NCBI GenBank assembly: GCA_023265625.1
Contig: JAHFST010000001.1
Span: 223,265 to 287,264, forward strand
Direction of reading: 5' to 3'
Source of the DNA: Deltaproteobacteria bacterium
GTDB lineage: Bacteria; UBA10199; JACPAL01; JAHFST01
DNA: 64,000 nucleotides
Shown: piece after piece, positions 36,726 through 43,798 of the stretch
How positions within the stretch are numbered: position 1 is the first letter of the stretch
Layout of the letters: every line of letters starts with the position of its first letter
Program-made: the position numbers and the translations under genes
The notes under the pieces: model-generated
The model's input: the letters and a program-made list of their open reading frames with translations, nothing else
Databases searched by the model: none
Told to the model about the DNA's origin: nothing

Positions 36726-37795
36726 TGAGGTTTTTTGACTTTAGGAGGAATGTTTGGAGGTCTGTCAGGTAAAGGGTTAATAGATTGCGGCGATGTCCAG
36801 CCCAAGAGGGGCATGCCGAAGTCGAAATTGATTTGGAAATCTTTTTCTAAGTTTAAGGCGTGGCGCCAGGATTGTTGCCAGCTTTGGAGCGCCTCCAACT
36901 CTCCCGCTGCAAAAATTTTCCTCAACTGCGCATAGTCCAGGCCCATTAAGTCACCGATAAAACGAATATGATTTTCCCATAGACAGGCGACGATCTTTTT
37001 TTGTGTCGAATCGGTGGAAGAAAATTGCACTTGTTGGATTGGCAGATCAAAGTGTTTTTGGAGCTTGCTCAACTCCGCATAGAACCAAGTGGCATATTTG
37101 GGACCTGAATTCAAAGCGGGAAAGCGAGTATACAGAGTGCTGACAATGGGGAGAGATACTCCTGGCTTATCGGCATCTGGCCCTATTTGTCGTGTGCCGG
37201 AGATCAATTCAAAGCCGGCAATCAGTCCCATGATGCATAGCAGGAGAGAACTTTCCTCACGGATTGCATATCGACCGGTACCGGAGGGGGCGTTCACAGC
37301 GAGATCTTTGGTTATCTGGGGGGTTTGAAAAAGAGCGAGGGCTTGTGCTGGTTGGGGGACAGCAGTTGGCCTGCCTGCGTAGGCCAGATCCAAACCGCGT
37401 AGCGAGAAATAGTCTTGCGTCAACGTTTCGTCACTTGTACCCCCACAAATCAGGGAAACTACCGCCAGCTCCGTTTGCAGGACTAAGTCGGTACAGTAGA
37501 GGCCCAAGGTTGGGGGAAAATCTCGTTCCAAGATCAATCGGGCGGAAGTGGCGCTGTCTTGGCACAAAATACCCCGGACGGGGAGGTGAGGGAGGAATCC
37601 CAGGGCGCTCACGGAGGTTTGTACCCTGACAAAACGGGTTTGAGTTGAGTCGACACCGAGGGTTTCTGCGGCCCTGCCCAGCAGTCTGTCTTCCGACAAT
37701 TGGCTCGACCGACGCACAAAGAGCGTATTGGCCCTGAGCTGCCCCAGGAGGGCGCGGAAGAAGGTTAACTGCATGGTTGTAAGCGCTGGTGCCAT
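36692..37795 (-). CDS. Hypothetical protein (367 aa)
   Basis: No family recognised. ATG 37795, with MQLTFF at 37774 as an alternative. A soluble protein with several hydrophobic strands (LAVVSLICGG, SLLLCIMGLIAGFELI) and five Cys. It ends in a Pro/Lys-rich tail (NPLPDRPPNIPPKVKKPHQP). The segment ENHIRFIGDLMGLDYAQLRK faintly recalls helix-hairpin-helix or RNA polymerase alpha-CTD patterns; this is weak. It lies 23 bp after the IMPase-HAD gene on the same strand, so probably co-transcribed. Its end overlaps the convergent PPDK-like gene by 34 bp. Confidence 0.6.
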   Translation of the reverse strand: MAPALTTMQLTFFRALLGQLRANTLFVRRSSQLSEDRLLGRAAETLGVDSTQTRFVRVQTSVSALGFLPHLPVRGILCQDSATSARLILERDFPPTLGLYCTDLVLQTELAVVSLICGGTSDETLTQDYFSLRGLDLAYAGRPTAVPQPAQALALFQTPQITKDLAVNAPSGTGRYAIREESSLLLCIMGLIAGFELISGTRQIGPDADKPGVSLPIVSTLYTRFPALNSGPKYATWFYAELSKLQKHFDLPIQQVQFSSTDSTQKKIVACLWENHIRFIGDLMGLDYAQLRKIFAAGELEALQSWQQSWRHALNLEKDFQINFDFGMPLLGWTSPQSINPLPDRPPNIPPKVKKPHQPSLLDRRKK

Positions 37796-37818
37796 TTCTA
37801 ATCTCGTTTATCGGTTTA

Positions 37819-39648
37819 TCAGTGAAAAAGTTGCTTCTCCAGCTCAGGCAGGGCCACCGCCCAATCTTCGATCAGAAAGTCGGCCCCAGCATCAATCAGG
37901 CGACGGCGATTTAATTCCCAAGTGAGTCCCGTGCCCTGAGGGACTCCGAAGTTAATGCCACCGAGTTCCTTGACCGTTGCCATCCCATCCGGGGTGTCGT
38001 TGTAGAAGAGGATGGTGCCGTGGAAACGCCGTTTAAGGGCCAGAATGGCCTCTTTACGGAACTCATCTTTATCCCTAACAGCGGGCATATTATCCCTGGT
38101 GACGACATTCTTGGGGCCTATCAGGTCTAACAGGTCCGCATTTCTTAGTTGGGCCAGGACTTTGGTCCGGCCAACCGCGGCATAGGTAGGGGTCACAATC
38201 GGGACGTCTTTTCTGCGATATAGCGAGAAAAGATCCGGGATGCCTCTCATCGGTTGGGGAAATTCGGTCTCGCCGCGCTCATCCATGAAGCTGTAAAATC
38301 TATCCGCCGCTGTTTTTGGGGTCAGACCTTTTTTCAATCTGGCCAGGCGTGCGAACACCTCCTGATCTGAAATGCCATAGGTGTTTTCTGCCACCCAGGC
38401 CGCTGCGTCGACGGCAGTTCTATGGGGTAGGATGGAGCAATAGGTTTGCTCAAGACTTTCTTTCCAGTTGGGTTCCAGGGTCGTACCGTGGATGTCAAAG
38501 ATGGCCAGATAAGGCGGTCTAAAATGGGCCGTGCGTCCTTCGATGCGGATCAATCCACGCCGGGATGGAACTGGTGCTACGTCCAGGCGTACGGCGGGAC
38601 AGGAAACTTCTTTGTGATTCATTGGAAAAGTATCAAGCGCCCCCCGGTAAGCGCTCAGTCCGAGATCATGCAGTCGTCCATTGCTCCCTAAAATACCGAA
38701 ATTGCGGCCGAGCACTGGGCCCACACTGAAGTCGAGGGGCCGATCTAATAGATCGGTAACTTTGCCTCCAGCCTCTTCCACGAGCAGACTATAAGGAGCA
38801 TGATCCCAGATTTGCAATTGCCGGGTCCAAGGCAGGCTCAAGGGGGCGCGCATCACGATATCCCCCACACCACCTGCCAGGAGTGCATACCGGCGCGGAC
38901 TGGGGGCCTGAATAGTCCTTTCCTCCGGAAATCCCCCGTATAAGGTTTGGAGAAATGCCCTATCACCGGGATTGACTTCCCCATGCGACAAGTTGACTAA
39001 AGAGCGTAGCAAGATGGCCTCTTGTGGACCTCGAGCAGACACGCAGAGGCGCTTAAAATCCTCGCTCCCATCCAGCGGGGCGGCCCATGAGCCATATCCC
39101 TTGATGGCCATCAACAGGAGGCCTTCTTTTTGGGGAAATTGCGGCAGGCGCAAATGCGGAAAACCGATGGCGGAGAGTTGGACGACGCCCTCATTGATTA
39201 AGGCCAAGTTGATGGCGTAGTCACGCTGTTCCATGTAATAGGTTGCATCGATTGGATCCAAGACCCAGGTCCTGGCGCCCGAGGTCGGATAAGACACGCG
39301 ATCAATCCAGAAGTAGGGGTTGTCGATCCTGGTCTTCCCGGGGATGGAGAAGGGTCTTCCCTGGATTAATAAGTCATAGAGGGACTCCGCCGTTTCTTCC
39401 CCCATGAAACCATCATGGGGAAACCGATCCGATAGCCAGCGACTTGCCAAGGTCTTGAGCACATAATCGATCGACGTGACCTTGCTGCCGTCAGGCTTGA
39501 CGGCGGTCCAATAGTCTCCGGATTGCAATAGGTCTTCGGCAAGCCGACAACATTTTAAGACGATGTGAGCCGCAGCCCGGGCGTCGCCAATGAGGATGGC
39601 TGGCGCAAAAGAGAGGGTGGGCAGTGGGGGGCGTGTGCTTGGTATCAT
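37819..39648 (-). CDS. Fusion of an IMPase/bisphosphate-nucleotidase-like domain and a HAD-like domain
   Basis: 609 residues. Residues about 20-330 have FIG-superfamily metal sites: VKPDGSKVTSIDYV, GFMGEETAE, WVLDPIDATYYM (WxxDPxDGTxxF-like, with Ala for Gly) and IWDHAPYSLLVEEAGGKVTD. This is closest to Hal2/CysQ-type nucleotidases or inositol monophosphatase. Residues about 385-600 look like a HAD hydrolase: AIFDIHGTTLEP (motif I), VPIVTPTYAAV (motif II), a Lys in FRKEAILALKRRF, and ILFYNDTPDGMATV (motif IV). In motif I the second Asp of DxD is His, so activity may be altered. Substrates are unknown. Probably in an operon with the downstream hypothetical. Confidence 0.75.
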   Translation of the reverse strand: MIPSTRPPLPTLSFAPAILIGDARAAAHIVLKCCRLAEDLLQSGDYWTAVKPDGSKVTSIDYVLKTLASRWLSDRFPHDGFMGEETAESLYDLLIQGRPFSIPGKTRIDNPYFWIDRVSYPTSGARTWVLDPIDATYYMEQRDYAINLALINEGVVQLSAIGFPHLRLPQFPQKEGLLLMAIKGYGSWAAPLDGSEDFKRLCVSARGPQEAILLRSLVNLSHGEVNPGDRAFLQTLYGGFPEERTIQAPSPRRYALLAGGVGDIVMRAPLSLPWTRQLQIWDHAPYSLLVEEAGGKVTDLLDRPLDFSVGPVLGRNFGILGSNGRLHDLGLSAYRGALDTFPMNHKEVSCPAVRLDVAPVPSRRGLIRIEGRTAHFRPPYLAIFDIHGTTLEPNWKESLEQTYCSILPHRTAVDAAAWVAENTYGISDQEVFARLARLKKGLTPKTAADRFYSFMDERGETEFPQPMRGIPDLFSLYRRKDVPIVTPTYAAVGRTKVLAQLRNADLLDLIGPKNVVTRDNMPAVRDKDEFRKEAILALKRRFHGTILFYNDTPDGMATVKELGGINFGVPQGTGLTWELNRRRLIDAGADFLIEDWAVALPELEKQLFH

Positions 39649-39706
39649 AGCAACATATATTTCGGCATTTACGGGAAAAAGGTGCGGATTTTTTTAGGGG
39701 GGACGA

Positions 39707-40114
39707 TTAACCCCAGAGGAAGGTGACCGGGATCTGGACCTCCGGATGGAGCGACTTATGGACCGGGCAGCCCAGGGCGGCGCGTTCCAGGAGTTCTTGA
39801 TCGGATTTTTTGATCCCGGCGGGGCCGGTGATGACCACCTTGAGGCTCCCAATACGGCGGGTGGGTTGACTAGTCATCTCTTTTTCGACGCTGGTCTTCA
39901 TCCCTGTGAGGTCAATCTGGTGGCGCTTGGCGACGATCCCCATGGTGATGGCCATGCAACTCCCGAGGGCCGTGGCGACCAGGTCGGTGGGGGAGAAGCT
40001 GCTGCCCTTGCCCTGGTTGTCGACCGGGGCGTCGGCGATCAGGTGGGTCCCGGACGGGGTGTGGATGGCCTCGACATCGAGGTCGCCCCGATAAGTCATT
40101 TCGATTTTGACCAT
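39707..40114 (-). CDS. OsmC family peroxiredoxin-like protein
   Basis: 135 residues. OsmC/Ohr fold: GSSFSPTDLVATALGSCMAITMGIVAKRH places the first redox Cys. LLERAALGCPVHKSLHPEVQ places the second. The pattern is closer to the YhfA branch than to Ohr. It is expected to reduce organic hydroperoxides or to act in sulfur metabolism as a thiol peroxidase. Single gene, divergent from the proline-linker hypothetical with almost no gap. Confidence 0.88.
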   Translation of the reverse strand: MVKIEMTYRGDLDVEAIHTPSGTHLIADAPVDNQGKGSSFSPTDLVATALGSCMAITMGIVAKRHQIDLTGMKTSVEKEMTSQPTRRIGSLKVVITGPAGIKKSDQELLERAALGCPVHKSLHPEVQIPVTFLWG

Positions 40115-40191
40115 GTTTCTTGATTATCGGGTTTGTGTGGGAATTCAAGTTTTTTTCCGCAACCTATTGGGCCTTTTGTCGATATAGGGGC

Positions 40192-41148
40192 ATGTTTTTT
40201 GTTAATGCAAAGTTTAAAGGTCCAATGGCACAACTCTATGGCTCATTGCTGGAATTAGCCAAGATGACTCCCGTGTGGCCGGGATCGCCCAATCATGAGA
40301 GTGCTAAGTCCTCTGTGCAGGAGGTAGTGAGTCGTTTTGTGGGAAAAGTAGAAATGGCACGGAGGCAGGCAAGGATTGATCAGTCGGAGTTGCTCGAACT
40401 AACGCGTGCGGCGGCCCGTTTCTCGCAGGGCTTGGTGGTGATGGTGACGAATCGGCTCGTTATGGGTGATGACCTAGCGGTTCCTATTGCCGTGCTTGCA
40501 GGGGTGACCTCATTTTTGTCTGACGAAACAGTCTTGCCGGGAGTGATCGGTAATATGGGTAAGGTATTGCACGAGCGGGCGCAGTTGGTTTGGGATGCTA
40601 CTCAAAATCCCTCGGCGGGTGAACGTGTCATGGCGATGCGTAACATGCTCGATCTTGCAGGAGTCTCTAATGAGGGATGGCGTGAGTTGTTGGCTAACAC
40701 CAGAATAGTGGCACGTCCTATTCCACCTGTTGAAGTTGCACCGCCACCGAGTGCTCCCGCAGTGCCTATATCATTATCATTGCCAGCGGAAGTGATGGCA
40801 CCAGAAACTCCTGTGGTCGAAAGTCCGCCATCACGACCATCGCTTTGGAACCGAATCTCTAACGAACAGCCTATCGCCTCACGGCTGACACTGGCAGGCG
40901 TTGAGTTCCCGGCTATTGAGAAGCTTTTATGGGTGGAGTTTATTGGCAAGGTGGCCCTTCAGATCAACAGTCGTTGGGGCGCGGGGGCTGCACGATTGAC
41001 CCTGGTAGGGATGGTGGCCGGTCATGAATTAACGGTGGAGTTTTCCAAAAAAGCCCAACAGCGCATCTTGGAAATCACCATCACGGGCAGCGACACCCCG
41101 ACGGTGAGCGCGCTCAAACGTTTTGTCCCGATGGATTTTTCTTATTGA
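40192..41148 (+). CDS. Hypothetical protein with proline-rich linker
   Basis: No family recognised. The frame is open from 40120. ATG 40192 (MFFVNAKFKGPMAQLYG) or ATG 40225 are the plausible starts. The N-terminal domain (about 175 residues) is helical (VQEVVSRFVGKVEMARRQAR, LLELTRAAARFSQGLVVMV). Then comes a Pro/Ala/Val-rich linker (IPPVEVAPPPSAPAVPISLS, then PAEVMAPETPVVESPPS). The C-terminal domain of about 95 residues (ISNEQPIASRLTLAGVEF...) ends SALKRFVPMDFSY. Two folded domains on a flexible linker suggest a scaffold or adaptor. Codon use is less G/C-ending than neighbours. The 3' end overlaps the convergent pseudouridine synthase gene by 35 bp. Confidence 0.6.
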   Translation: MFFVNAKFKGPMAQLYGSLLELAKMTPVWPGSPNHESAKSSVQEVVSRFVGKVEMARRQARIDQSELLELTRAAARFSQGLVVMVTNRLVMGDDLAVPIAVLAGVTSFLSDETVLPGVIGNMGKVLHERAQLVWDATQNPSAGERVMAMRNMLDLAGVSNEGWRELLANTRIVARPIPPVEVAPPPSAPAVPISLSLPAEVMAPETPVVESPPSRPSLWNRISNEQPIASRLTLAGVEFPAIEKLLWVEFIGKVALQINSRWGAGAARLTLVGMVAGHELTVEFSKKAQQRILEITITGSDTPTVSALKRFVPMDFSY

Positions 41149-41854
41149 GGAAGGTGGGATTGGAATGAAACTCCATCTTTTGTCCTGATGACGGATGGGC
41201 CAGTGTGATCCTCGTGCTATGAAGGCACATCCGTTCTGCCGTGGGACCTCCGTACAGTCTGTCGCCTAAAATGGGATGGCCGATGGCCGCCAGATGCGCC
41301 CGGATTTGGTGGCGGCGGCCGGTTTTGATTTGGATTTTTAGGGGGGTTGTTGTAGGGGCGCTGCTTGCTGCGCCCTCCAACTGGGGCACATCCCAATTGG
41401 AGGAGGGCGCAGCAAGCAGCGCCCCTACAGAAAAGGGGGTATAAACCGTCACCGCCTCCTGCGCCTTGCACCGCCTAGCCTCCACGACATTTCGATAAAC
41501 CTTGACCCGCTTGGCGCTCTTCGGGTCCGGCCCAATCGGTAGCTTGATGGTCCCCGCCTTGTTCACCACCCCCGAGACCACGGCCACATATTCCTTGCCC
41601 ACCTTATTTTTGGCAAAAAGTTCACGGAGTTTTTGGTGGGCCATCTCATTGCGGGCAAACAGGACCAGGCCAGAGGTCTCCACATCCAGTCGATGGGTCG
41701 CGCCGTAGTCGGGAAGATGTTGTAGCTCGGGGTATTGGGGCAGGAGCTGTTCGGCCACATTGGGGCGGGTGGAACCGGCTAGGGGATAGACGGCGATTCC
41801 AGGGGGTTTTTCAATGACTAACAGATCACCATCTTGATGATGGACCAAGATCAC
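41114..41854 (-). CDS. RluA-family pseudouridine synthase with a palindrome-encoded insertion
   Basis: Isomerises uridine to pseudouridine in rRNA or tRNA. About 246 residues from GTG 41854, which makes a 4-bp GTGA overlap with the CPBP gene as elsewhere here; GTG 41875 is the alternative. ATHRLDVETSGLVLFA holds the catalytic Asp. GKEYVAVVSG, IKTGRRHQIRAHLAAIGHPI and LGDRLYGG are family blocks. Between TVYTPFS and LKIQIKTGRRHQIR lie about 26 foreign residues (VGALLAAPSSNWDVPQLEGA...), which match a 77-bp palindrome at 41352-41428. Frame is maintained. No S4 domain is visible. Confidence 0.88.
   Translation of the reverse strand: MILVHHQDGDLLVIEKPPGIAVYPLAGSTRPNVAEQLLPQYPELQHLPDYGATHRLDVETSGLVLFARNEMAHQKLRELFAKNKVGKEYVAVVSGVVNKAGTIKLPIGPDPKSAKRVKVYRNVVEARRCKAQEAVTVYTPFSVGALLAAPSSNWDVPQLEGAASSAPTTTPLKIQIKTGRRHQIRAHLAAIGHPILGDRLYGGPTAERMCLHSTRITLAHPSSGQKMEFHSNPTFLNKKNPSGQNV
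41352..41428. repeat. GTAGGGG...CCCCTAC palindromic element inside the pseudouridine synthase gene
   Basis: 77 bp with perfect 27-base arms (GTAGGGGCGCTGCTTGCTGC then GCCCTCC) and near-perfect pairing continuing into a 6-base loop. It is the strongest hairpin of the family seen here. It is read through without a stop in the minus-strand gene, just before the conserved KTGRRHQIRAH block. Confidence 0.92.
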
Positions 41855-42522
41855 TGATAACTCATCCCGATCCACGCAATGACCAAATTAGAAAAGGCAT
41901 GAAACAGGATCGAGGCGGTAATGGTTTGGCGTTGCTCTCGCAGCCAGGCAAAGACCAGTGAGGGAAAGAAGATGGAAAAATGCCACCATTGCAGCGCGAT
42001 GATGCTGTGGGAAAAGGCAAACAGGAGGCAGGTGACCAGGGCCCCCTGGCTGAGTGAAAGACCCAGACATGATATTTTTTTGGGGAACCGTTCGGCCAAG
42101 AGGCCTTGCAGGTAACCGCGAAAGAAAAATTCTTCGGGTAGGGCGACTAAAAAAAGTTGGGTGAGAGTGACGGTGCCCAAGGCTTCAAAGGATGCGGGGC
42201 TGAAAGACAGGTTGAAAAATATTTTTTGATACCAATGGCTGAAGACGAGGAAGGGCGGGAAGATCAACAAGACCGTCAAGCCGAACAGTCGCAGGCTCCC
42301 CATGAGATCGGCCTTCGATCGCTCAAACCAGAGGAGCGGATCGCGGCGTCCCTCGCCGCGCAGGGTCAAATGCAGGACCGGGGCGTAGATCAATAAAATG
42401 GCCGAATAGGTGGAAAGATAGTTGCCAATCATCGGAATGGCACGCAGTTGGTAAAAACATTTGAGGACGAGCAGGACCGCGATCAGGAGGATGATGGCTT
42501 CTTGTGGGAGATTTCTTTTCAT
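41851..42522 (-). CDS. CPBP-family intramembrane metalloprotease
   Basis: 223 residues with about six hydrophobic helices. The Abi/CPBP motifs are complete: PEEFFFRGYLQGLL (EExxxR, motif 1), FAFSHSII (motif 2 His) and SILFHAFSN (motif 3 His). These form the metal site of Rce1-like proteases. It sits directly after lgt (ATGA overlap) and before the pseudouridine synthase gene. A role in protein or peptide maturation beside the lipoprotein-processing genes is inferred. Confidence 0.88.
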   Translation of the reverse strand: MKRNLPQEAIILLIAVLLVLKCFYQLRAIPMIGNYLSTYSAILLIYAPVLHLTLRGEGRRDPLLWFERSKADLMGSLRLFGLTVLLIFPPFLVFSHWYQKIFFNLSFSPASFEALGTVTLTQLFLVALPEEFFFRGYLQGLLAERFPKKISCLGLSLSQGALVTCLLFAFSHSIIALQWWHFSIFFPSLVFAWLREQRQTITASILFHAFSNLVIAWIGMSYQ

Positions 42523-43292
42523 TTTTTACGGGCCAAATAACGATAAAAAAATACGGCAATGAGGCAGATGACAATCCCGGTGATTTGCGCGGTGGAGAGC
42601 AGGCCGTTAAAGTAGACCCCGCGATCGACGTCGCCGCGAAAGATCTCGATGAAGGCGCGCGGGATGGTCCAGCCCATCACCAAGACACAGGTGGTTTGCC
42701 CCGTGAAGGTGCGATGTTTATATACCCAGTTGACGCCCAAGAAGAGGAGGGTCGCATGGATCAGAGAATAAATTTGGGTCGGATGCAGGGGTAGGTTGGG
42801 GTAATAGTAGTAAGCGGTCGAGGCCGGGTCGGAAAAAGTGATCGCCCAAGGGAGATTGGTGGGCTTTCCATAGCAGCAACCGGTGAGCAGGCAGGCGACC
42901 CGCACGAAAAATTTGACAATCGGGGCCCCGGCGGCCAGGACATCGAAATAAATCAGTGTCGGCAGTTTGCGGATGCGAAAGTAGGCCCACAAAGATAAAA
43001 CAACCCCGATAAAACCCCCATAGGAGACAAAGCCTCCCCGCCAAAACTCAAAAACCCGCATGGGTTTTTCCCAATAGTAGGCCGGCGCTTCGACGACGAT
43101 ATGAAAGATCCTGCCGCCCAGGATGGCCGCAATCATCCCGATCATGCCCATATCGAGGATCACCTCGGGGCGCAGTTTTTCGCGATGGGCGAGGTAATAC
43201 ATGTAAAAGGTGGCGGCAAGCGTGGCCACCATGAGGAAGAAAAAGAACGAAGGAATCCGGGTGGAGCCAATTGTAAAAATAAAGGGACGCAT
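42519..43292 (-). CDS. lgt: Prolipoprotein diacylglyceryl transferase, paralog 1
   Basis: Transfers diacylglycerol from phosphatidylglycerol to the lipobox Cys. 257 residues, seven hydrophobic segments. Recognisable blocks: ILGGRIFHIVVEAP, FEFWRGGFVSYGGFIG (the usual HGG His is Tyr), FFVRVACLLTGCCYGKPTNL (with the conserved Arg and Gly), LHPTQIYSLI and a late Arg in GDVDRGVYFNGLLSTAQ. It follows lspA with one base overlap. A second lgt lies about 4 kb upstream in the same run. Which paralog is the housekeeping enzyme is not clear. Confidence 0.85.
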   Translation of the reverse strand: MRPFIFTIGSTRIPSFFFFLMVATLAATFYMYYLAHREKLRPEVILDMGMIGMIAAILGGRIFHIVVEAPAYYWEKPMRVFEFWRGGFVSYGGFIGVVLSLWAYFRIRKLPTLIYFDVLAAGAPIVKFFVRVACLLTGCCYGKPTNLPWAITFSDPASTAYYYYPNLPLHPTQIYSLIHATLLFLGVNWVYKHRTFTGQTTCVLVMGWTIPRAFIEIFRGDVDRGVYFNGLLSTAQITGIVICLIAVFFYRYLARKK

Positions 43293-43798
43293 TACTTTTT
43301 AAAACCGCGCGCAATCAGCCACGCGACGGAACAACTAATCGCCATATCGGCGACATTAAACGAGGGCCATTCCAGCTTAAAATTCCAATGCAACACCGTG
43401 GCCCAGGAATCATACCAGTGAAAGGAGAGAAAATCGACCACTTCTCCGCGTACCAGCCGGTCAAAGATGTTTCCCGTGGCCCCTCCCAAAATCAAGGCGA
43501 GGGCGACATAGGGGCCAAAAGTGCTTTCTTCCGACTTGATAAAATAGATCCCAATGGCGGCCACCGCGAGCAGCGAGGTGGCGTGAAAGAACGGGATGCG
43601 CAGGTGATCCGGCAGTTGCGACATGAAGCCAAAGGCGGCCCCCCGGTTGGTGATGTGGACAATGTCAAACAGGCCGGGGATGACGGTAAAACTTTCCCCA
43701 ATTTGCAGATGGCGCACGATCCATAATTTGGTGAGTTGGTCGACGGCAAAGACGAGCGGGAGAATGATGGCCAGGAGTTGATAGCGCAGCCGATTCAT
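43292..43798 (-). CDS. lspA: Lipoprotein signal peptidase (signal peptidase II)
   Basis: Inner-membrane aspartic protease that cleaves signal peptides of diacylated prolipoproteins. 168 residues from ATG 43798 (MNRLRYQLLAIILPLVFAVD), which overlaps the ileS stop as ATGA; the frame opens upstream to 43828. The family blocks are VDQLTKLWIVRHL, HITNRGAAFGFM, LILGGATGNIFDRLVRGEVVDF (first catalytic Asp) and FNVADMAISCSV (second). ileS-lspA-lgt is a classic order. Confidence 0.95.
   Translation of the reverse strand: MNRLRYQLLAIILPLVFAVDQLTKLWIVRHLQIGESFTVIPGLFDIVHITNRGAAFGFMSQLPDHLRIPFFHATSLLAVAAIGIYFIKSEESTFGPYVALALILGGATGNIFDRLVRGEVVDFLSFHWYDSWATVLHWNFKLEWPSFNVADMAISCSVAWLIARGFKK

Noticed and set aside
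36692-37795. Hypothetical protein as an RNA polymerase alpha-CTD homolog
   Set aside because: Only one 20-residue segment looks similar; not enough to name it.
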